64,000 nt of DNA from Lentibacillus sp. CBA3610 (lineage in GTDB: Bacteria; Bacillota; Bacilli; Bacillales; Amphibacillaceae). Below, piece by piece: positions 29,648 to 39,354 of this stretch. The stretch covers positions 1,240,001 to 1,304,000 of the forward strand of contig NZ_CP035925.1 of NCBI RefSeq assembly GCF_013373365.1, read 5' to 3'. The notes below the pieces were generated by a model. That model had not been told where the DNA came from, did not search any database, and was given only the letters and a program-made list of their open reading frames with translations. The position numbers were made by a program, and so were the translations under genes. Every line of letters begins with the position of its first letter. Position 1 is the stretch's first letter.

Positions 29648-30238
29648 CTACCTTGCAGTTTTATTTTCATCCGGAAGCAGCTTTATTTTAAAGTTTTTCT
29701 CGATGAATGCCACTGCTTTCCCGGCAAAAAATATGATTTTAGTTGATGCTGTGATGGCAGCATATTTTCCCAGTGCCTTTCCGCCCACAGTCAGTGCAGC
29801 AACAAGGCTTGTCATCACAACTGACAAAACAATCTGTATGGTAGAGCCGTCTCCTTCACCAAAAATATTCGCAATTTGCAATACGACGGTTGCCGATGCT
29901 GTGCCACTGACAACACCAGCTATATCTCCAATCACATCATTACAAAAGCTGGCAAATTTATCGGCATTACGGATAATATTAACAGCTTCTTTAGCACCGG
30001 AAACCTTTTCAGCCGCCATCGCATGAAATGGTTTTTCAACAGCCGAGGTGGCAGCTATTCCCATCATATCAAAGATGACCCCTGCCAATACTATTATAAA
30101 CACAATCAATAACCCAATCATCCAGATAACATTGCTGAGCACCGATTCAGAAACGACTGAAAAAATAGCCGCTAGCACAAACGTGATAACGGCAATGGTA
30201 ACACTGAATTTCACAGAACTTTTAACTTGTGGACTCAT
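29648..30238 (-). CDS. oapA: OLE-associated membrane protein OapA
   Basis: A 196-residue membrane protein with about four membrane segments (roughly residues 9-28, 37-60, 100-125 and 133-155) and a basic tail. The length, topology and position directly downstream of the OLE RNA match OapA, the protein that binds OLE and carries it to the membrane in Bacillus halodurans. Conserved features include the FDMMGIAATSAVEKPFHAMA loop and NADKFASFCNDVIGDIAG. Homology to CNNM/CorB-type transporters has been noted for such proteins, but without CBS domains here. The start has AGGAGC upstream. The assignment rests mainly on context. Confidence 0.85.
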   Translation of the reverse strand: MSPQVKSSVKFSVTIAVITFVLAAIFSVVSESVLSNVIWMIGLLIVFIIVLAGVIFDMMGIAATSAVEKPFHAMAAEKVSGAKEAVNIIRNADKFASFCNDVIGDIAGVVSGTASATVVLQIANIFGEGDGSTIQIVLSVVMTSLVAALTVGGKALGKYAAITASTKIIFFAGKAVAFIEKNFKIKLLPDENKTAR

Positions 30239-30292
30239 TTTAGCTCCTATTTAAAAAAAATATGTACAAGGAGGAATGGTCATTTAAAAGGT

Positions 30293-30872
30293 AAAAACTG
30301 CGGCTTAGGTCCAGTAGGTTTTCCCAAGCGGATACCCTATGTTGCCATCAGGGCGGTTCCCCTTTAAATCCGCCTCGGCACCGTCTCCGAATGCCGGACT
30401 GGATTGCCACTTAGTCCGCACTATAATGCCCTTTAAATGTCACAGAACAGTCTAGGAGTTTTCCTCAACAGCCTTTGACCGCTCCCTATCCTCTTTTGCA
30501 GTGATGATTTCATAGAGACCATCAACAAATCGGCGGCCAACCGTAAATGTCGATTAAAACTCTAATCCCCTCACCACCACTCAAGGCAGGCTACGCTGTG
30601 AATAAGGTTCCCATCCCTATACCACAGGTTCATACCCCATTCCATAATAACACCTAGCCTTAGATGCCATTACAGATATGGGCCTCCACGGTAATCGGGT
30701 CAACGCCCACATGCCTTTGCGGATCGCCCGAAAACCTTAACTCCCAGCACCGACCCCAGGCTGGGCGCCCCAAGCCGGCACAAGGAACTTCATCGATATG
30801 CCCTTAAGCGGATTTTTAGGCCCGCCTTCAGGAACGGAGGGCTGACTAGAATACTGCACCATCCCTTTGTGA
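30293..30872 (-). ncRNA. ole: OLE RNA (ornate, large, extremophilic)
   Basis: A GC-rich, highly structured, non-coding stretch of about 580 bases between ispA and oapA, without any ORF. Its size, place in the isoprenoid operon and conserved segments (CGGTGCTGGGAGTTAAGG, CCTGATGGCAACATAGGGTA, TCCGCTTGGGAAAACCTACT on the minus strand) fit OLE. OLE with OapA forms a membrane RNP linked to tolerance of alcohols, cold and Mg stress in B. halodurans. A TATAAT box at 30877-30882 would start transcription near 30870; the 3' end near CGCAGTTTTT is an estimate. No structure was folded, so the exact ends are uncertain. Confidence 0.88.
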
Positions 30873-30876
30873 TTCA

Positions 30877-30882
30877 ATTATA
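30877..30882 (-). promoter_or_regulatory. -10 box likely serving OLE RNA
   Basis: A perfect TATAAT on the minus strand lies in the ispA-OLE gap; the -35 region is weak. OLE may also be made by processing of the upstream operon mRNA. Confidence 0.45.
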
Positions 30883-30911
30883 ACATGGTGCATAATAAAA
30901 AACCAGTGAAA

Positions 30912-31802
30912 TTAATGATCCCGTTTACTGAAATAGTCAATCAGCGACATTAAATGAGATGCTTCAGCATCAGCCTTATTCAATGCTTGTTTGGCACGTT
31001 GTACGTAATGATTCTTTTTGTCGATCGCGCCATTGAGCCCCAGTAATCGGACATAAGTGTTTTTTTCATTATCTTCATCGCTTCCGACCGGTTTTCCGAT
31101 TTTATCAGGATCTCCTGTGACATCCAAAATGTCATCCTGAACCTGAAAAATGAGTCCGAGAAAATGCGCATATTCATCCAAGTGTCTTATTTGTTCATCT
31201 GTTGCTTCACCGAGGAAAGCACCTGAACGGATCGCAAAGCGGAACAATTCCCCGGTTTTAAGCGTATGGATGTTTTCAAGCTCTTCCAGCGTAACAGCTT
31301 TTTTTTCCGCTTCCATGTCAAGGAATTGCCCAGCGATCATTCCTTTAGGACCACTGCCCTCTGAAAGCAGTTGAACAAGCTGCACTTTTTGCCTGTCGGT
31401 TAAAAGTGGATCATTTGTAATCAAGTCAAAACTGAATGTCAATAAAGCATCACCAGCCAGAATAGCTGTTGCTTCATCGAATTTCTTATGATTTGTCGGC
31501 AGTCCGCGCCGAATATCATCATCATCCATAGCCGGCAAATCATCATGAATCAGAGAGTAGGTATGAATCATTTCCAGTGCGGCAGCAGATGAAAGCACTT
31601 TGTTTATATTATGGTTATAGGCATAAAAACTCGCTATTAAAAGTGCGGGCCTTAATCGTTTACCACCGGCTTCTATCGAGTAAACCATTGAAGCTTTCAG
31701 ACGCTCAGGAATCTCCAATTTATCCAAATGTTCCTGAAGTTCACGCTGAATAATCTCCCTGTTAGTTGCAATGAGATCATTAAGTTCCTGGTTCACGATC
31801 AT
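30912..31802 (-). CDS. ispA: Farnesyl diphosphate synthase (IspA/YqiD)
   Basis: A 296-residue trans-prenyltransferase. The first aspartate-rich motif is [14 protein letters not shown] (about residues 91-104) and the second is [12 protein letters not shown] (about 220-231), with [10 protein letters not shown] near residue 46. It condenses IPP with DMAPP and GPP to farnesyl diphosphate for undecaprenyl, menaquinone and heme A side chains. The start overlaps the xseB stop by 4 bases. It is the last protein gene before OLE. Confidence 0.95.
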   Translation of the reverse strand: MIVNQELNDLIATNREIIQRELQEHLDKLEIPERLKASMVYSIEAGGKRLRPALLIASFYAYNHNINKVLSSAAALEMIHTYSLIHDDLPAMDDDDIRRGLPTNHKKFDEATAILAGDALLTFSFDLITNDPLLTDRQKVQLVQLLSEGSGPKGMIAGQFLDMEAEKKAVTLEELENIHTLKTGELFRFAIRSGAFLGEATDEQIRHLDEYAHFLGLIFQVQDDILDVTGDPDKIGKPVGSDEDNEKNTYVRLLGLNGAIDKKNHYVQRAKQALNKADAEASHLMSLIDYFSKRDH

Positions 31803-32032
31803 TCTTCCTCCTGTATTTCAAACGTTTCAAACTGACCTTGCTCGTTCATGATTTTTGTCATCTTTTCCTGAACATTCGTTAACTTATCATTGCAGATTTT
31901 AGAAAGCTGCATGCCCTCTTGATAGTATGAGATTGCTTTTTCTAAAGGCACATCTCCTTTTTCCAGCTTTTCCACTATTTTTTCCAATTCAAGCATCGCC
32001 TCTTCAAACGACAGATTATTCTCCTCTTCCAT
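31799..32032 (-). CDS. xseB: Exodeoxyribonuclease VII small subunit
   Basis: A 77-residue acidic helical protein with [36 protein letters not shown], the standard XseB pattern. It binds in several copies to XseA to form exonuclease VII. It overlaps the XseA stop by 17 bases and the IspA start by 4, so translation is coupled along the operon. Confidence 0.95.
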   Translation of the reverse strand: MEEENNLSFEEAMLELEKIVEKLEKGDVPLEKAISYYQEGMQLSKICNDKLTNVQEKMTKIMNEQGQFETFEIQEEE

Positions 32033-33374
32033 TGTTATCCTCCTTTATATCCAACACACGGCACTCCAATTTTCCATCGGACAGCCTGACAGCTATTTCA
32101 TCAGATACAGCTGCATGCTGAACTGATTTAAGAAGCTTACCTGATACTGAATAGGTGATTGCATAACCGCGCTTCATCGTTTCCAGTGGATTCAGAAGCG
32201 TTAATTTTTCAATTGCATTTTGCAGTCTATCCCGGTTTTGCTCTACCTGTTTTGTCATCACATAATTGACTTGTTTATTCAGTTGCTTCAATTCCTTTGC
32301 GGTACGGTCAATTTGCCGATTGGGATGGAGTGCCTCCAGGCGTGAATTCAGATGTGTCAGCAATTCATGTTTCCGCCGCCATTCATGGTTAAATGCCTTT
32401 TCAAGACGTTCCACGTGTTTGTCCAATTCCTGCTCTTTTTGTACGATTAATTGCTCAGGATAGCGAAATGCGTATGACTGTTTCATTCGATTTAAGTTTT
32501 GCCTGGAAGTTGCTGTTTGTTCACTGATTATTCGTGTTAACGAACGCTGTAAATTGCTTAGCTTTTCCAAAAGTTCCAGCTGGGATGGAACTGCAATTTC
32601 AGCTGCACCTGTTGGAGTCGGCGCTCTTACATCAGCTGCATAATCACTTATCGTAATATCTGTCTCGTGTCCGACAGCAGAAATAATGGGTATCGTCGAA
32701 TTGAAAATAGCTTTAGCTACAATCTCTTCATTAAAACTCCACAATTCTTCAATTGAACCCCCGCCTCTTCCGACGATTAAAACATCACAACTGGTTTGTT
32801 GATTAGCCGTGTTTATAGCATCAGCAATTGACGCAGGAGCGTTCACACCTTGTACTAAAGCTGGAATGGTTGTTGTTTGAACGATTGGGTATCTGCGCTT
32901 AATTGTCGTAATAATATCACGTACAGCGGCTCCTGTAGACGATGTAATGATACCTATATGTTCCGGGAATTTTGGCAGCTCTTTTTTATACTGCTTATCA
33001 AAATAACCCTGTTTATGTAATTTTTCTTTTAACTGCTCAAATGCTAAATACAGTGACCCAATCCCATCCGGCTCCATTTGCTGAATATACAGCTGATATT
33101 GGCCAAATTGTTCAAAGACTCCAATTTCACCCCGCACGAGTACATTCATGCCATTTTCAGGCTGGAATTTCAATCTGCGGTTATTACCCGCAAACATAAC
33201 TGCCTGGATACGTGCATGATCATCTTTAATCGTTAAGTACATATGGCCGCGGCTATGGTGTTTAAAATTTGATATTTCACCTTTCAGCCAAATGTTTTTT
33301 AAATGAGGATCGGTTGTGAATTTACGTTTTATATATTTTGTGAGGGCTGTAACCGTTAAATATTTATCTTCCAA
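32016..33374 (-). CDS. xseA: Exodeoxyribonuclease VII large subunit
   Basis: A 452-residue protein with an N-terminal OB fold (residues 1-100, [32 protein letters not shown]), the catalytic region ([60 protein letters not shown]) and a long coiled-coil C-terminus. It degrades single-stranded DNA in both directions to oligonucleotides. It overlaps the folD stop region by 11 bases. Confidence 0.96.
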   Translation of the reverse strand: MEDKYLTVTALTKYIKRKFTTDPHLKNIWLKGEISNFKHHSRGHMYLTIKDDHARIQAVMFAGNNRRLKFQPENGMNVLVRGEIGVFEQFGQYQLYIQQMEPDGIGSLYLAFEQLKEKLHKQGYFDKQYKKELPKFPEHIGIITSSTGAAVRDIITTIKRRYPIVQTTTIPALVQGVNAPASIADAINTANQQTSCDVLIVGRGGGSIEELWSFNEEIVAKAIFNSTIPIISAVGHETDITISDYAADVRAPTPTGAAEIAVPSQLELLEKLSNLQRSLTRIISEQTATSRQNLNRMKQSYAFRYPEQLIVQKEQELDKHVERLEKAFNHEWRRKHELLTHLNSRLEALHPNRQIDRTAKELKQLNKQVNYVMTKQVEQNRDRLQNAIEKLTLLNPLETMKRGYAITYSVSGKLLKSVQHAAVSDEIAVRLSDGKLECRVLDIKEDNNGRGE

Positions 33375-34224
33375 AACGTGACAGTCCTTTAGCAGCTTTG
33401 ATCGTATTCTGCAGCAGCATCGTAATGGTCATTGGTCCTACCCCTTTAGGGACGGGTGTTATATAAGAAGCTTTTTCAGCCGCAGATGCAAAGTCAACAT
33501 CCCCGGTCAGTGATCCGTCATCCTGGCGATTGATGCCAACATCGATAATGGCTGCACCTTGCTTAATATGCTCAGCACGAATGACATTCGGTTTTCCCAC
33601 AGCCGCAATAAGGATATCTGCGCTTGTGGTAAAATCAGTAAGGTTGTGTGTTCTTGAGTGGCAATATGTAACAGTTGCATGCTCATTCAGAAGCAATTGT
33701 CCCACCGGCTTTCCGACGATATTACTCCGTCCGATCACAACTGCATGTTTGCCCTTTATCTGTATACCGTACGAATGGAGCATTTTGATGATGCCGTAAG
33801 GAGTACACGGCAGAAACGTATCATTGCCTGCCATCATATTGCCAATATTAATCGGGTGAAAACCGTCTACATCTTTATGAGGGCTAATCGTTTCAATAAC
33901 CGTCTGTTCATTAATGTGATCCGGCAGTGGAAGCTGTACCAGAATGCCATGAACTGATTCCTCATGATTCAGATCATTAATTTTTTCCAGAAGTTCGGCC
34001 TCGGAGGTTGAAGATGGCATTTCAATAACATCAGAAGCGATACCTGTTTGCGCTGTGGCTTTCTTTTTGCCATTTACATACGATTTTGATGCCGGATCAT
34101 CGCCAACTATAATGACCGTTAAATGTGGCGTGATTCCTTGTTCCTTAAGCTGTGATACTTCCTTTGTCATGTCTCCCCTAAGTGTTTGTCCAAGTTCTTT
34201 CCCATCAATCACTGTGGCTGGCAT
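33364..34224 (-). CDS. folD: Methylenetetrahydrofolate dehydrogenase/cyclohydrolase
   Basis: A 286-residue bifunctional FolD. The start is placed at the ATG of MPATVIDGKEL (34224), behind GAGAGGGG; the reading from 34248 would overlap nusB more and lacks a ribosome site. The catalytic YVNGKKKA (K near residue 55), GILVQLPLPDH and the NADP site VVIGRSNIVGKP are present. It interconverts 5,10-methylene- and 10-formyl-THF, which also carries the one-carbon unit released by the glycine cleavage system encoded in this window. Confidence 0.96.
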   Translation of the reverse strand: MPATVIDGKELGQTLRGDMTKEVSQLKEQGITPHLTVIIVGDDPASKSYVNGKKKATAQTGIASDVIEMPSSTSEAELLEKINDLNHEESVHGILVQLPLPDHINEQTVIETISPHKDVDGFHPINIGNMMAGNDTFLPCTPYGIIKMLHSYGIQIKGKHAVVIGRSNIVGKPVGQLLLNEHATVTYCHSRTHNLTDFTTSADILIAAVGKPNVIRAEHIKQGAAIIDVGINRQDDGSLTGDVDFASAAEKASYITPVPKGVGPMTITMLLQNTIKAAKGLSRFGR

Positions 34225-34240
34225 AGCTTTTATCCCCTCT

Positions 34241-34621
34241 CTATGCAATTATTTTTGATAATACACCATTTACAAACTTTCCCGATTTTTCATCCCCATA
34301 TAAACCAGCAAGCTCTACCGCTTCATTAATGGACACATTGACAGGTATATCTTCCCGGTAGTTGAGCTCAAAAACAGCAATACGCAAAACTGTTTTTTCC
34401 ACAGAGGCAATCCGGTCAATGGTCCAGTTTTCCAGATGTTCCGCTATCGTGTTGTCTATCCTGCTTTTATACTCGGCTACACCTTCAACAAGACTTTGTA
34501 AGTAAGAATCAACTTCCAGAGATTCGAGCTGTTCCTCAATAGCCTCCTCAGGATGTTTGTCATTCATATCAAGTTGAAATAGTATTTGCATTGCTTTTTC
34601 TCGTGCTGCATGGCGATTCAT
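34241..34621 (-). CDS. nusB: Transcription antitermination factor NusB
   Basis: A 126-residue all-helical NusB. Start MNRHAAREKAMQILFQLD and the C-terminal NEAVELAGLYGDEKSGKFVNGVLSKI are the conserved ends. It pairs with NusE/S10 at boxA in rRNA operons. The R1 repeat copy D lies directly upstream, so the usual coupling to accC-yqhY transcription is probably broken by that element and the terminator at 35250. Confidence 0.95.
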   Translation of the reverse strand: MNRHAAREKAMQILFQLDMNDKHPEEAIEEQLESLEVDSYLQSLVEGVAEYKSRIDNTIAEHLENWTIDRIASVEKTVLRIAVFELNYREDIPVNVSINEAVELAGLYGDEKSGKFVNGVLSKIIA

Positions 34622-34655
34622 TATTCATAACTCCTTTGGCAATATTCAAACTCAA

Positions 34656-35115
34656 AAGGCTCTTTTCGTAAATTTTGTTTCTTTTTAACCTCGTAGTCGA
34701 TATAAAATGCGAAACACTGAAATATTTGAGTGTAATGACACCGCTCGGAAATACACTCCGCTGGTGTTGACTTTCTGTATATTGAATCTTCTCCACTAGA
34801 ACAGAACACGACACGAAGCTGCGGAAAAATGCGACACTCCTGCTGGAAAGGAACAGTCTGAAGACCCCGCAGCGAGCGTTCAAGGAACAAAGGCTAAATT
34901 CGCCACGTCAATAGCCAACGCCTCCCGCGACCAACATCGTGTTGGCCCGCGAGCGAGGAGGCTGAGGCGTTCCCCGCGGAAAGGGAGTATTTTTCCGCAG
35001 CGACGGACGAGCACTCAGGTCCCGATAGAATTGGAGAAACACATTCCAAAAGTTGTTTCGCAGTTTATGGATTTTGTGTATAAAAACAAACAACAATCTT
35101 TGAGAAAACAGCCTT
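34656..35115 (+). repeat. R1 repeat copy D (insert-bearing subtype)
   Basis: A full copy with ends AAGGCTCTTTTCGTAAATTT and a right end that reads AAGGCTGTTTTCTCAAAGAT on the other strand. The first inner module is the short form. The second module holds an extra segment of about 60 bases (from GTTCAAGGAACAAAGGC to CGTGTTGGCCCG), shared almost base for base with copy F. It lies between yqhY and nusB. Confidence 0.87.
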
Positions 35116-35249
35116 CAAAAAGAAGGAAATCGACTGGAAGACATGTTCACAACGTCATATCACTTATTTCCTTGAACATCTCTTATTTTATATCTTTTCA
35201 AATCATAACACGATTGCAGTCCCAAAAGCCAGAAAGAGATTACGATAAA

Positions 35250-35283
35250 AGAAGGGTCAAAAGAAATACTTCTTTTGACCTTA
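35250..35283 (-). terminator. Terminator after yqhY
   Basis: GGTCAAAAGAA/TTCTTTTGACC form a perfect 11-base stem with a 4-base loop, with the T-rich CTTCTTTTATC on the minus strand. It ends the accB-accC-yqhY transcript. Confidence 0.75.
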
Positions 35284-35667
35284 CTCGTTATCATCCGTGC
35301 CTTCCATATGAACACCGACAACATGAACATTAATTTCATCAATTTCCAGCGCTGTCATATTCTTTAGCGTCTGACGGATATTTTCCTGAAGCTGCTGTGC
35401 CACTTTGGGGATTGATACACCAAAATTTAATACAACAAACAAATCAATAAGGATCCCATTTTCAGTCAGATCAACTTTAACGCCTTTACCGTGTGTTTTT
35501 TTCCCGAATCGCTCAACAACACCAGTTGCAAAATTACCGCGCATTGCTGACACACCTTCCACTTCAGATGCTGCGATACCAGTAATAACTTCTATGACTT
35601 CCGGCGCAATCTCGACTTTACCTAAATTTGCATCGTCACTAACGTTTAACAAAGGCTGTTCGACCAT
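35281..35667 (-). CDS. yqhY: Asp23/Gls24 family protein YqhY
   Basis: A 128-residue Asp23/DUF322 protein, with GKVEIAPEVIEVITGIAASEVEGVS and GVKVDLTENGILIDLFVVLNFG. YqhY in Bacillus is linked to control of acetyl-CoA carboxylase and fatty acid synthesis; loss of it selects acc mutations there. It directly follows accC with a one-base overlap, the standard acc operon end. The protein is cytoplasmic or membrane-peripheral; no catalytic residues are seen. Confidence 0.93.
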   Translation of the reverse strand: MVEQPLLNVSDDANLGKVEIAPEVIEVITGIAASEVEGVSAMRGNFATGVVERFGKKTHGKGVKVDLTENGILIDLFVVLNFGVSIPKVAQQLQENIRQTLKNMTALEIDEINVHVVGVHMEGTDDNE

Positions 35668-37028
35668 TATGCATCATCCTTTTCCATAATCGGATTTTCT
35701 TCAAGAAAATTCGTGTTAAAATCCCCATTCACAAAAACGTTATGATCCATTATTTGACGATGAAATGGAATGGTGGTATCAACACCTTCTACAACAAACT
35801 CATCCAATGAACGTTTCATTCTGTCAATGGTTTCTTCTCTTGTTTTCCCGTACGTAATTAATTTGGCAACCATTGAATCATAGTGTGGCGGTATACGATA
35901 GCCGGGATATGCACCTGAATCAACCCTGACGCCCAGCCCGCCCGGGGGAAGGTATAAATCAATATTACCCGGTGATGGCATGAAATTTTTGAACGGACTT
36001 TCTGCATTAATCCGGCACTCCATTGCCCAGCCATCAAACTCGAGATCTTCCTGCCGAAAAGACAATTTTGCATTGTTGGCTACTTTGATTTGTTCCTTGA
36101 TTAAATCAACACCGGTCACCATTTCAGTTACAGGGTGCTCCACCTGTATCCGTGTATTCATTTCCATAAAATAAAACGATTGGTTCTTCCGGTCAAAAAT
36201 AAATTCAATTGTACCGGCACCAACATAGTCAACGGCTTTGGCGGCTTTCACAGCGGCTTCCCCCATCTGTGCACGGATTTCAGGGGTCAAAGCCGGAGAC
36301 GGTGTTTCTTCAATCAATTTTTGAAGTCTTCGCTGTATTGTGCAATCCCGCTCGCCAAGATGTACAATATGACCGTGTTGGTCGGCCAGAACCTGGATTT
36401 CCACATGACGGAAATCCTCAATAAATTTCTCCAGGTAAACACCTGGGTTCCCGAATGATTTTTCAGCTTCTTCCTGTGTTACCCGTATGCCCTTGATCAG
36501 ATCTTCTTCTGTTCTGGCAACACGAATACCTTTACCGCCGCCACCGGCAGTTGCTTTAATGATGACCGGATAGCCTAATTGATCAGCTATTTCAATGCCT
36601 TCATCCTCACTGTCAATGACGCCTTCTGATCCCGGTACGATTGGTACATCAGCTGCTTTCATCGTTTCCCGTGCAACATCCTTGATACCCATTTTCTGAA
36701 TGGCTTCAGCGGGCGGACCAATAAATGTGATGTTACAAGCATTGCAAATCTCTACAAAGTCAGCATTCTCCGCCAGAAAACCGTATCCCGGGTGGATAGC
36801 ATCGACTTCTGTCAATGTCGCGACACTCATGATATTCGTGAAATTTAAATAACTGTCTTTACTTAGCGGAGGCCCAATACAATAGGCCTCATCAGCTAAT
36901 TGCACATGCAGGGCATCTTTATCTGCTTCAGAGTAAACAGCAACGGTTACAATATTCATCTCTTTACATGCCCGTATGATGCGAACCGCTATTTCCCCTC
37001 TATTCGCAATAAGTATTTTTTTAATCAC
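35667..37028 (-). CDS. accC: Acetyl-CoA carboxylase biotin carboxylase subunit
   Basis: A 453-residue ATP-grasp enzyme that carboxylates biotin on AccB. Seen are the N-terminal [20 protein letters not shown], the glycine loop [14 protein letters not shown] (about residues 159-172), catalytic [15 protein letters not shown] and the LTYGKTREE-like ITYGKTREE. It begins with GTG behind ATAGG, 14 bases after accB. The same subunit may also serve the YqjD carboxyltransferase; that is speculation. Confidence 0.97.
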   Translation of the reverse strand: MIKKILIANRGEIAVRIIRACKEMNIVTVAVYSEADKDALHVQLADEAYCIGPPLSKDSYLNFTNIMSVATLTEVDAIHPGYGFLAENADFVEICNACNITFIGPPAEAIQKMGIKDVARETMKAADVPIVPGSEGVIDSEDEGIEIADQLGYPVIIKATAGGGGKGIRVARTEEDLIKGIRVTQEEAEKSFGNPGVYLEKFIEDFRHVEIQVLADQHGHIVHLGERDCTIQRRLQKLIEETPSPALTPEIRAQMGEAAVKAAKAVDYVGAGTIEFIFDRKNQSFYFMEMNTRIQVEHPVTEMVTGVDLIKEQIKVANNAKLSFRQEDLEFDGWAMECRINAESPFKNFMPSPGNIDLYLPPGGLGVRVDSGAYPGYRIPPHYDSMVAKLITYGKTREETIDRMKRSLDEFVVEGVDTTIPFHRQIMDHNVFVNGDFNTNFLEENPIMEKDDA

Positions 37029-37041
37029 CTATGACATCCCC

Positions 37042-37557
37042 TTATTTTGTCTTCACTCTGAATAATGGTTGACCGTATTCCACCAATTCACCGTCTTCTA
37101 CCAATACTTCTGTAATTTCCCCGGTTGTTTCCGCTTCAATCTCATTAAATAGTTTCATGGCTTCAACAATACAAACAACGGTTTCTGCTTCGACCTTTGA
37201 ACCTTGTTTCACATACACATCGCTTTCCGGATTTGGTTTAGTATAAAAAGTACCTACCATTGGCGAAACAATTTCCTGATCAAAATCCGCTGTATTCTCT
37301 TCAGCTGATTTTTCGGGTTTAAGGTTTTCCTCTTTTGGCTCTGTTCGGACTGCTTCAGGTTCTGCAGTTTTAACCGGTTCTGCCGGCTGCTCGATCGTTT
37401 CGGCTGATTTGGCATTAGCAGCAGCAACCGTGTGTCCATTTGATTTTTTCATTGAAACAGTCGTCCCATTTGTTTCATAAGTGAATTCATCAATTGCAGA
37501 TTGATCGATCAATTTTATTAATTCACGTATTTCCTGTACTTTCAACATGTCTGGCAC
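37042..37557 (-). CDS. accB: Biotin carboxyl carrier protein of acetyl-CoA carboxylase
   Basis: A 171-residue BCCP. It has an N-terminal helical region ([21 protein letters not shown]), a long Ala/Glu/Pro/Lys linker (about residues 40-95) and the C-terminal biotinyl domain with [13 protein letters not shown] being the biotinylated residue (about 133). The usual motif is EAMKLMNE, so F replaces M or L. It carries the carboxyl group from AccC to the AccAD carboxyltransferase encoded elsewhere. Confidence 0.96.
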   Translation of the reverse strand: MPDMLKVQEIRELIKLIDQSAIDEFTYETNGTTVSMKKSNGHTVAAANAKSAETIEQPAEPVKTAEPEAVRTEPKEENLKPEKSAEENTADFDQEIVSPMVGTFYTKPNPESDVYVKQGSKVEAETVVCIVEAMKLFNEIEAETTGEITEVLVEDGELVEYGQPLFRVKTK

Positions 37558-37604
37558 CCCTTCGTTTATTACAGTTTAATAACAAGTACTAATAATTCCT
37601 TTTA

Positions 37605-37866
37605 AGTGCGTGTTCAAAAAGGAGGATAAAAAGGACCGAGAAGTTCGAGGCGGCGTAGTTTCGAGCAGCGGAATGTATGCCTTTAGATACATGAGCAGAC
37701 GCTCTAGCACGCAGGAAAAGTGTTTTTCTTTTCCAAGGAGCGGAGAAATAAGCCAACGAGCTTCTCGCGCGTGTGGTGACTTCTGCGCCCGCCACAGGAC
37801 GTGGGCGGTTTTAGCAGAAGTTCCCCTATCGATGCGTCATTTTTACTGGACTTTTTGAACAACCTC
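37605..37866 (+). repeat. R3 repeat (multi-hairpin element with terminal inverted repeats)
   Basis: About 262 bases. The ends GTTCAAAAAGGAGG and GGACTTTTTGAAC form an inverted repeat. Inside are at least three hairpins: TGTAT..ATACA near 37674, GGAAAAG..CTTTTCC near 37720, and a larger nested one, ACTTCTGC-GCCCGCC..GGGCGG-GCAGAAGT (37779-37824). No ORF is credible. It is upstream of accB. A remnant with both ends occurs at 21788. Confidence 0.75.
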
Positions 37867-37977
37867 TTTAATATTTTACGATAAATTGAATTAAAACATC
37901 AACCGGGACTTCTTTGTGAAACGGTTTCAGTAATGTCATTATATCAATCTTCATCAGATTATGCGAATGTTAATCAG

Positions 37978-38066
37978 AAAATCTCAGGCCCAGCCTCGTC
38001 TTTACAGAGGTCAGATGCCGTAAGTCAGAGTTGAAGAAATCGGCGAGTTAGCCGATTTCCGTATCA
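37978..38066 (+). repeat. R2 repeat copy b
   Basis: Core reads CTCAGGCCCAGCCTCGTC, CAGAGGTCAGATGCCG, AAGTCAGAGTTGAAG and ends in the hairpin GAAATCGGC-GAGTTA-GCCGATTTC. It is nearly the same as the copy at 43420 on the other strand. It fills the gap between R3 and the spoIIIAH terminator. Confidence 0.8.
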
Positions 38067-38082
38067 TCCGAAATTTTTCGAT

Positions 38083-38116
38083 AAAAAAACCGGGAGCGCT
38101 TTCCACCCGGTTTTAA
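38083..38116 (-). terminator. Terminator of the spoIIIA operon
   Basis: AAAACCGGG and CCCGGTTTT form the stem, followed by T4 on the minus strand, about 15 bases after the spoIIIAH stop. Confidence 0.85.
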
Positions 38117-38130
38117 TCAACATATTAAGG

Positions 38131-38706
38131 TTAGCCTTCAGCTGGCTGATAGTCCACATCTACTGTTACATCTCCAAACTCATCACGGACCATTTGCATA
38201 ATGTTGACAACTTCAGAGTTGCTCAACTGTTCCGTTTGCTTGACGTGGACAAGAACTTTATCATCCTCATGTCTGACTAGGACGTCACTGTAATCAGCTG
38301 CTGCAATAATGGACTCTTCCAGAACCGATTCTTTTCTTGAGATTTCATCAAGCTGATTCATCTCATCTCTGGCCTCATTTTTCTCTTCAACACTTGCTGA
38401 GCTTGATGCCACAACATCGTTTAACCGATCTTTCGATTGACTGCGCTCATCCTGAATTTCCATCCTTATTGTGGTGAATAGCTGATCTTCTCCTAAATTG
38501 GATATATCATCCACATTTGCATCCTGTTCGCCTTCCGTTGCTTCATCCTCTGAAGTATCAGTAGAAGCTGCTTCCTCTGACGTATTTTCTCCCTGATCAA
38601 AATAAGCCAGATCCCCACCGTTATCAGGTGACGTCATGTAATAAACGCTTAGTACAATCATTAAACTTAACATTGTCAAAAGCCATACCGTTTGTTTTTT
38701 TAACAT
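38131..38706 (-). CDS. spoIIIAH: Stage III sporulation protein SpoIIIAH
   Basis: A 191-residue protein with one N-terminal membrane segment (about residues 7-25), a low-complexity acidic linker (residues 30-65) and a C-terminal ring-building domain with coiled character (LNDVVASSSASVEEKNEARDEMNQL). It spans the space from mother cell to forespore and binds SpoIIQ to form the feeding-tube channel. It is somewhat shorter than the B. subtilis protein. It is the last gene of the operon. Confidence 0.93.
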   Translation of the reverse strand: MLKKQTVWLLTMLSLMIVLSVYYMTSPDNGGDLAYFDQGENTSEEAASTDTSEDEATEGEQDANVDDISNLGEDQLFTTIRMEIQDERSQSKDRLNDVVASSSASVEEKNEARDEMNQLDEISRKESVLEESIIAAADYSDVLVRHEDDKVLVHVKQTEQLSNSEVVNIMQMVRDEFGDVTVDVDYQPAEG

Positions 38707-38718
38707 TATGAAACCCTC

Positions 38719-39354
38719 CTAATTTTTTGGCATTACAGATACTCTATGTGTTGGAACATCAAGCACACGGGAAACCGCCTCAACCACCCATTCTTCTACT
38801 GTTGCATGATCAACCCCTTGAGCAACAACGAAAACCCCCCTTACATCCGGTTTTTCTGTTCGGACAATCAGTGGCACTTCTTTATCTCCCTGATTCACTA
38901 ACACAACCTGTGACTCTTCTTGCGTATCTTCTATATCTCTCGTACCGCCGTTTGTATCCGATTCTTCGGTTAATTGCTGGTTGCTTATCAGATTTTTTTC
39001 AAATACTTTTTCCCGCGTTGACTCGAGATTGACCATCACTTCAGTTTCAGAAACACCTTGTATCTGGTTCAGCATGTTCTGAAGATCGTCTTCATAACTG
39101 GTTTCGATTTCGCCTACATTCGACGTTTCGGATGAGTTATCTGAAAATGTTTCATCGGAAGTCTGTTCTTCCACATTGTCCTGATTATTTTGAATGGGTG
39201 GTTCATCATCATCAGCTTCTGTTGATGAAAATATATTTCCAATGATAATCAACAACAATCCCATTAAGCCGATGACAATAATATAACCTGCTTTTTTGGA
39301 CGGCTTATCTGTCGAATCTGAGCTCTGCAAAAGTTTTTTTAATTGATTTTTCAA
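38719..39354 (-). CDS. spoIIIAG: Stage III sporulation protein SpoIIIAG
   Basis: A 211-residue protein with one membrane segment (about residues 24-44), an acidic linker and a ring-building domain (DDLQNMLNQIQGVSETEVMVNLES, then IVRTEKPDVRGVFVVAQGVD). The start is placed at a TTG (39354) five bases after GGGAGGGAGGG; its TTGA overlaps the SpoIIIAF stop. The reading from 39405 would run through the ribosome site. SpoIIIAG forms a large ring in the mother-cell membrane. Confidence 0.93.
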   Translation of the reverse strand: MKNQLKKLLQSSDSTDKPSKKAGYIIVIGLMGLLLIIIGNIFSSTEADDDEPPIQNNQDNVEEQTSDETFSDNSSETSNVGEIETSYEDDLQNMLNQIQGVSETEVMVNLESTREKVFEKNLISNQQLTEESDTNGGTRDIEDTQEESQVVLVNQGDKEVPLIVRTEKPDVRGVFVVAQGVDHATVEEWVVEAVSRVLDVPTHRVSVMPKN

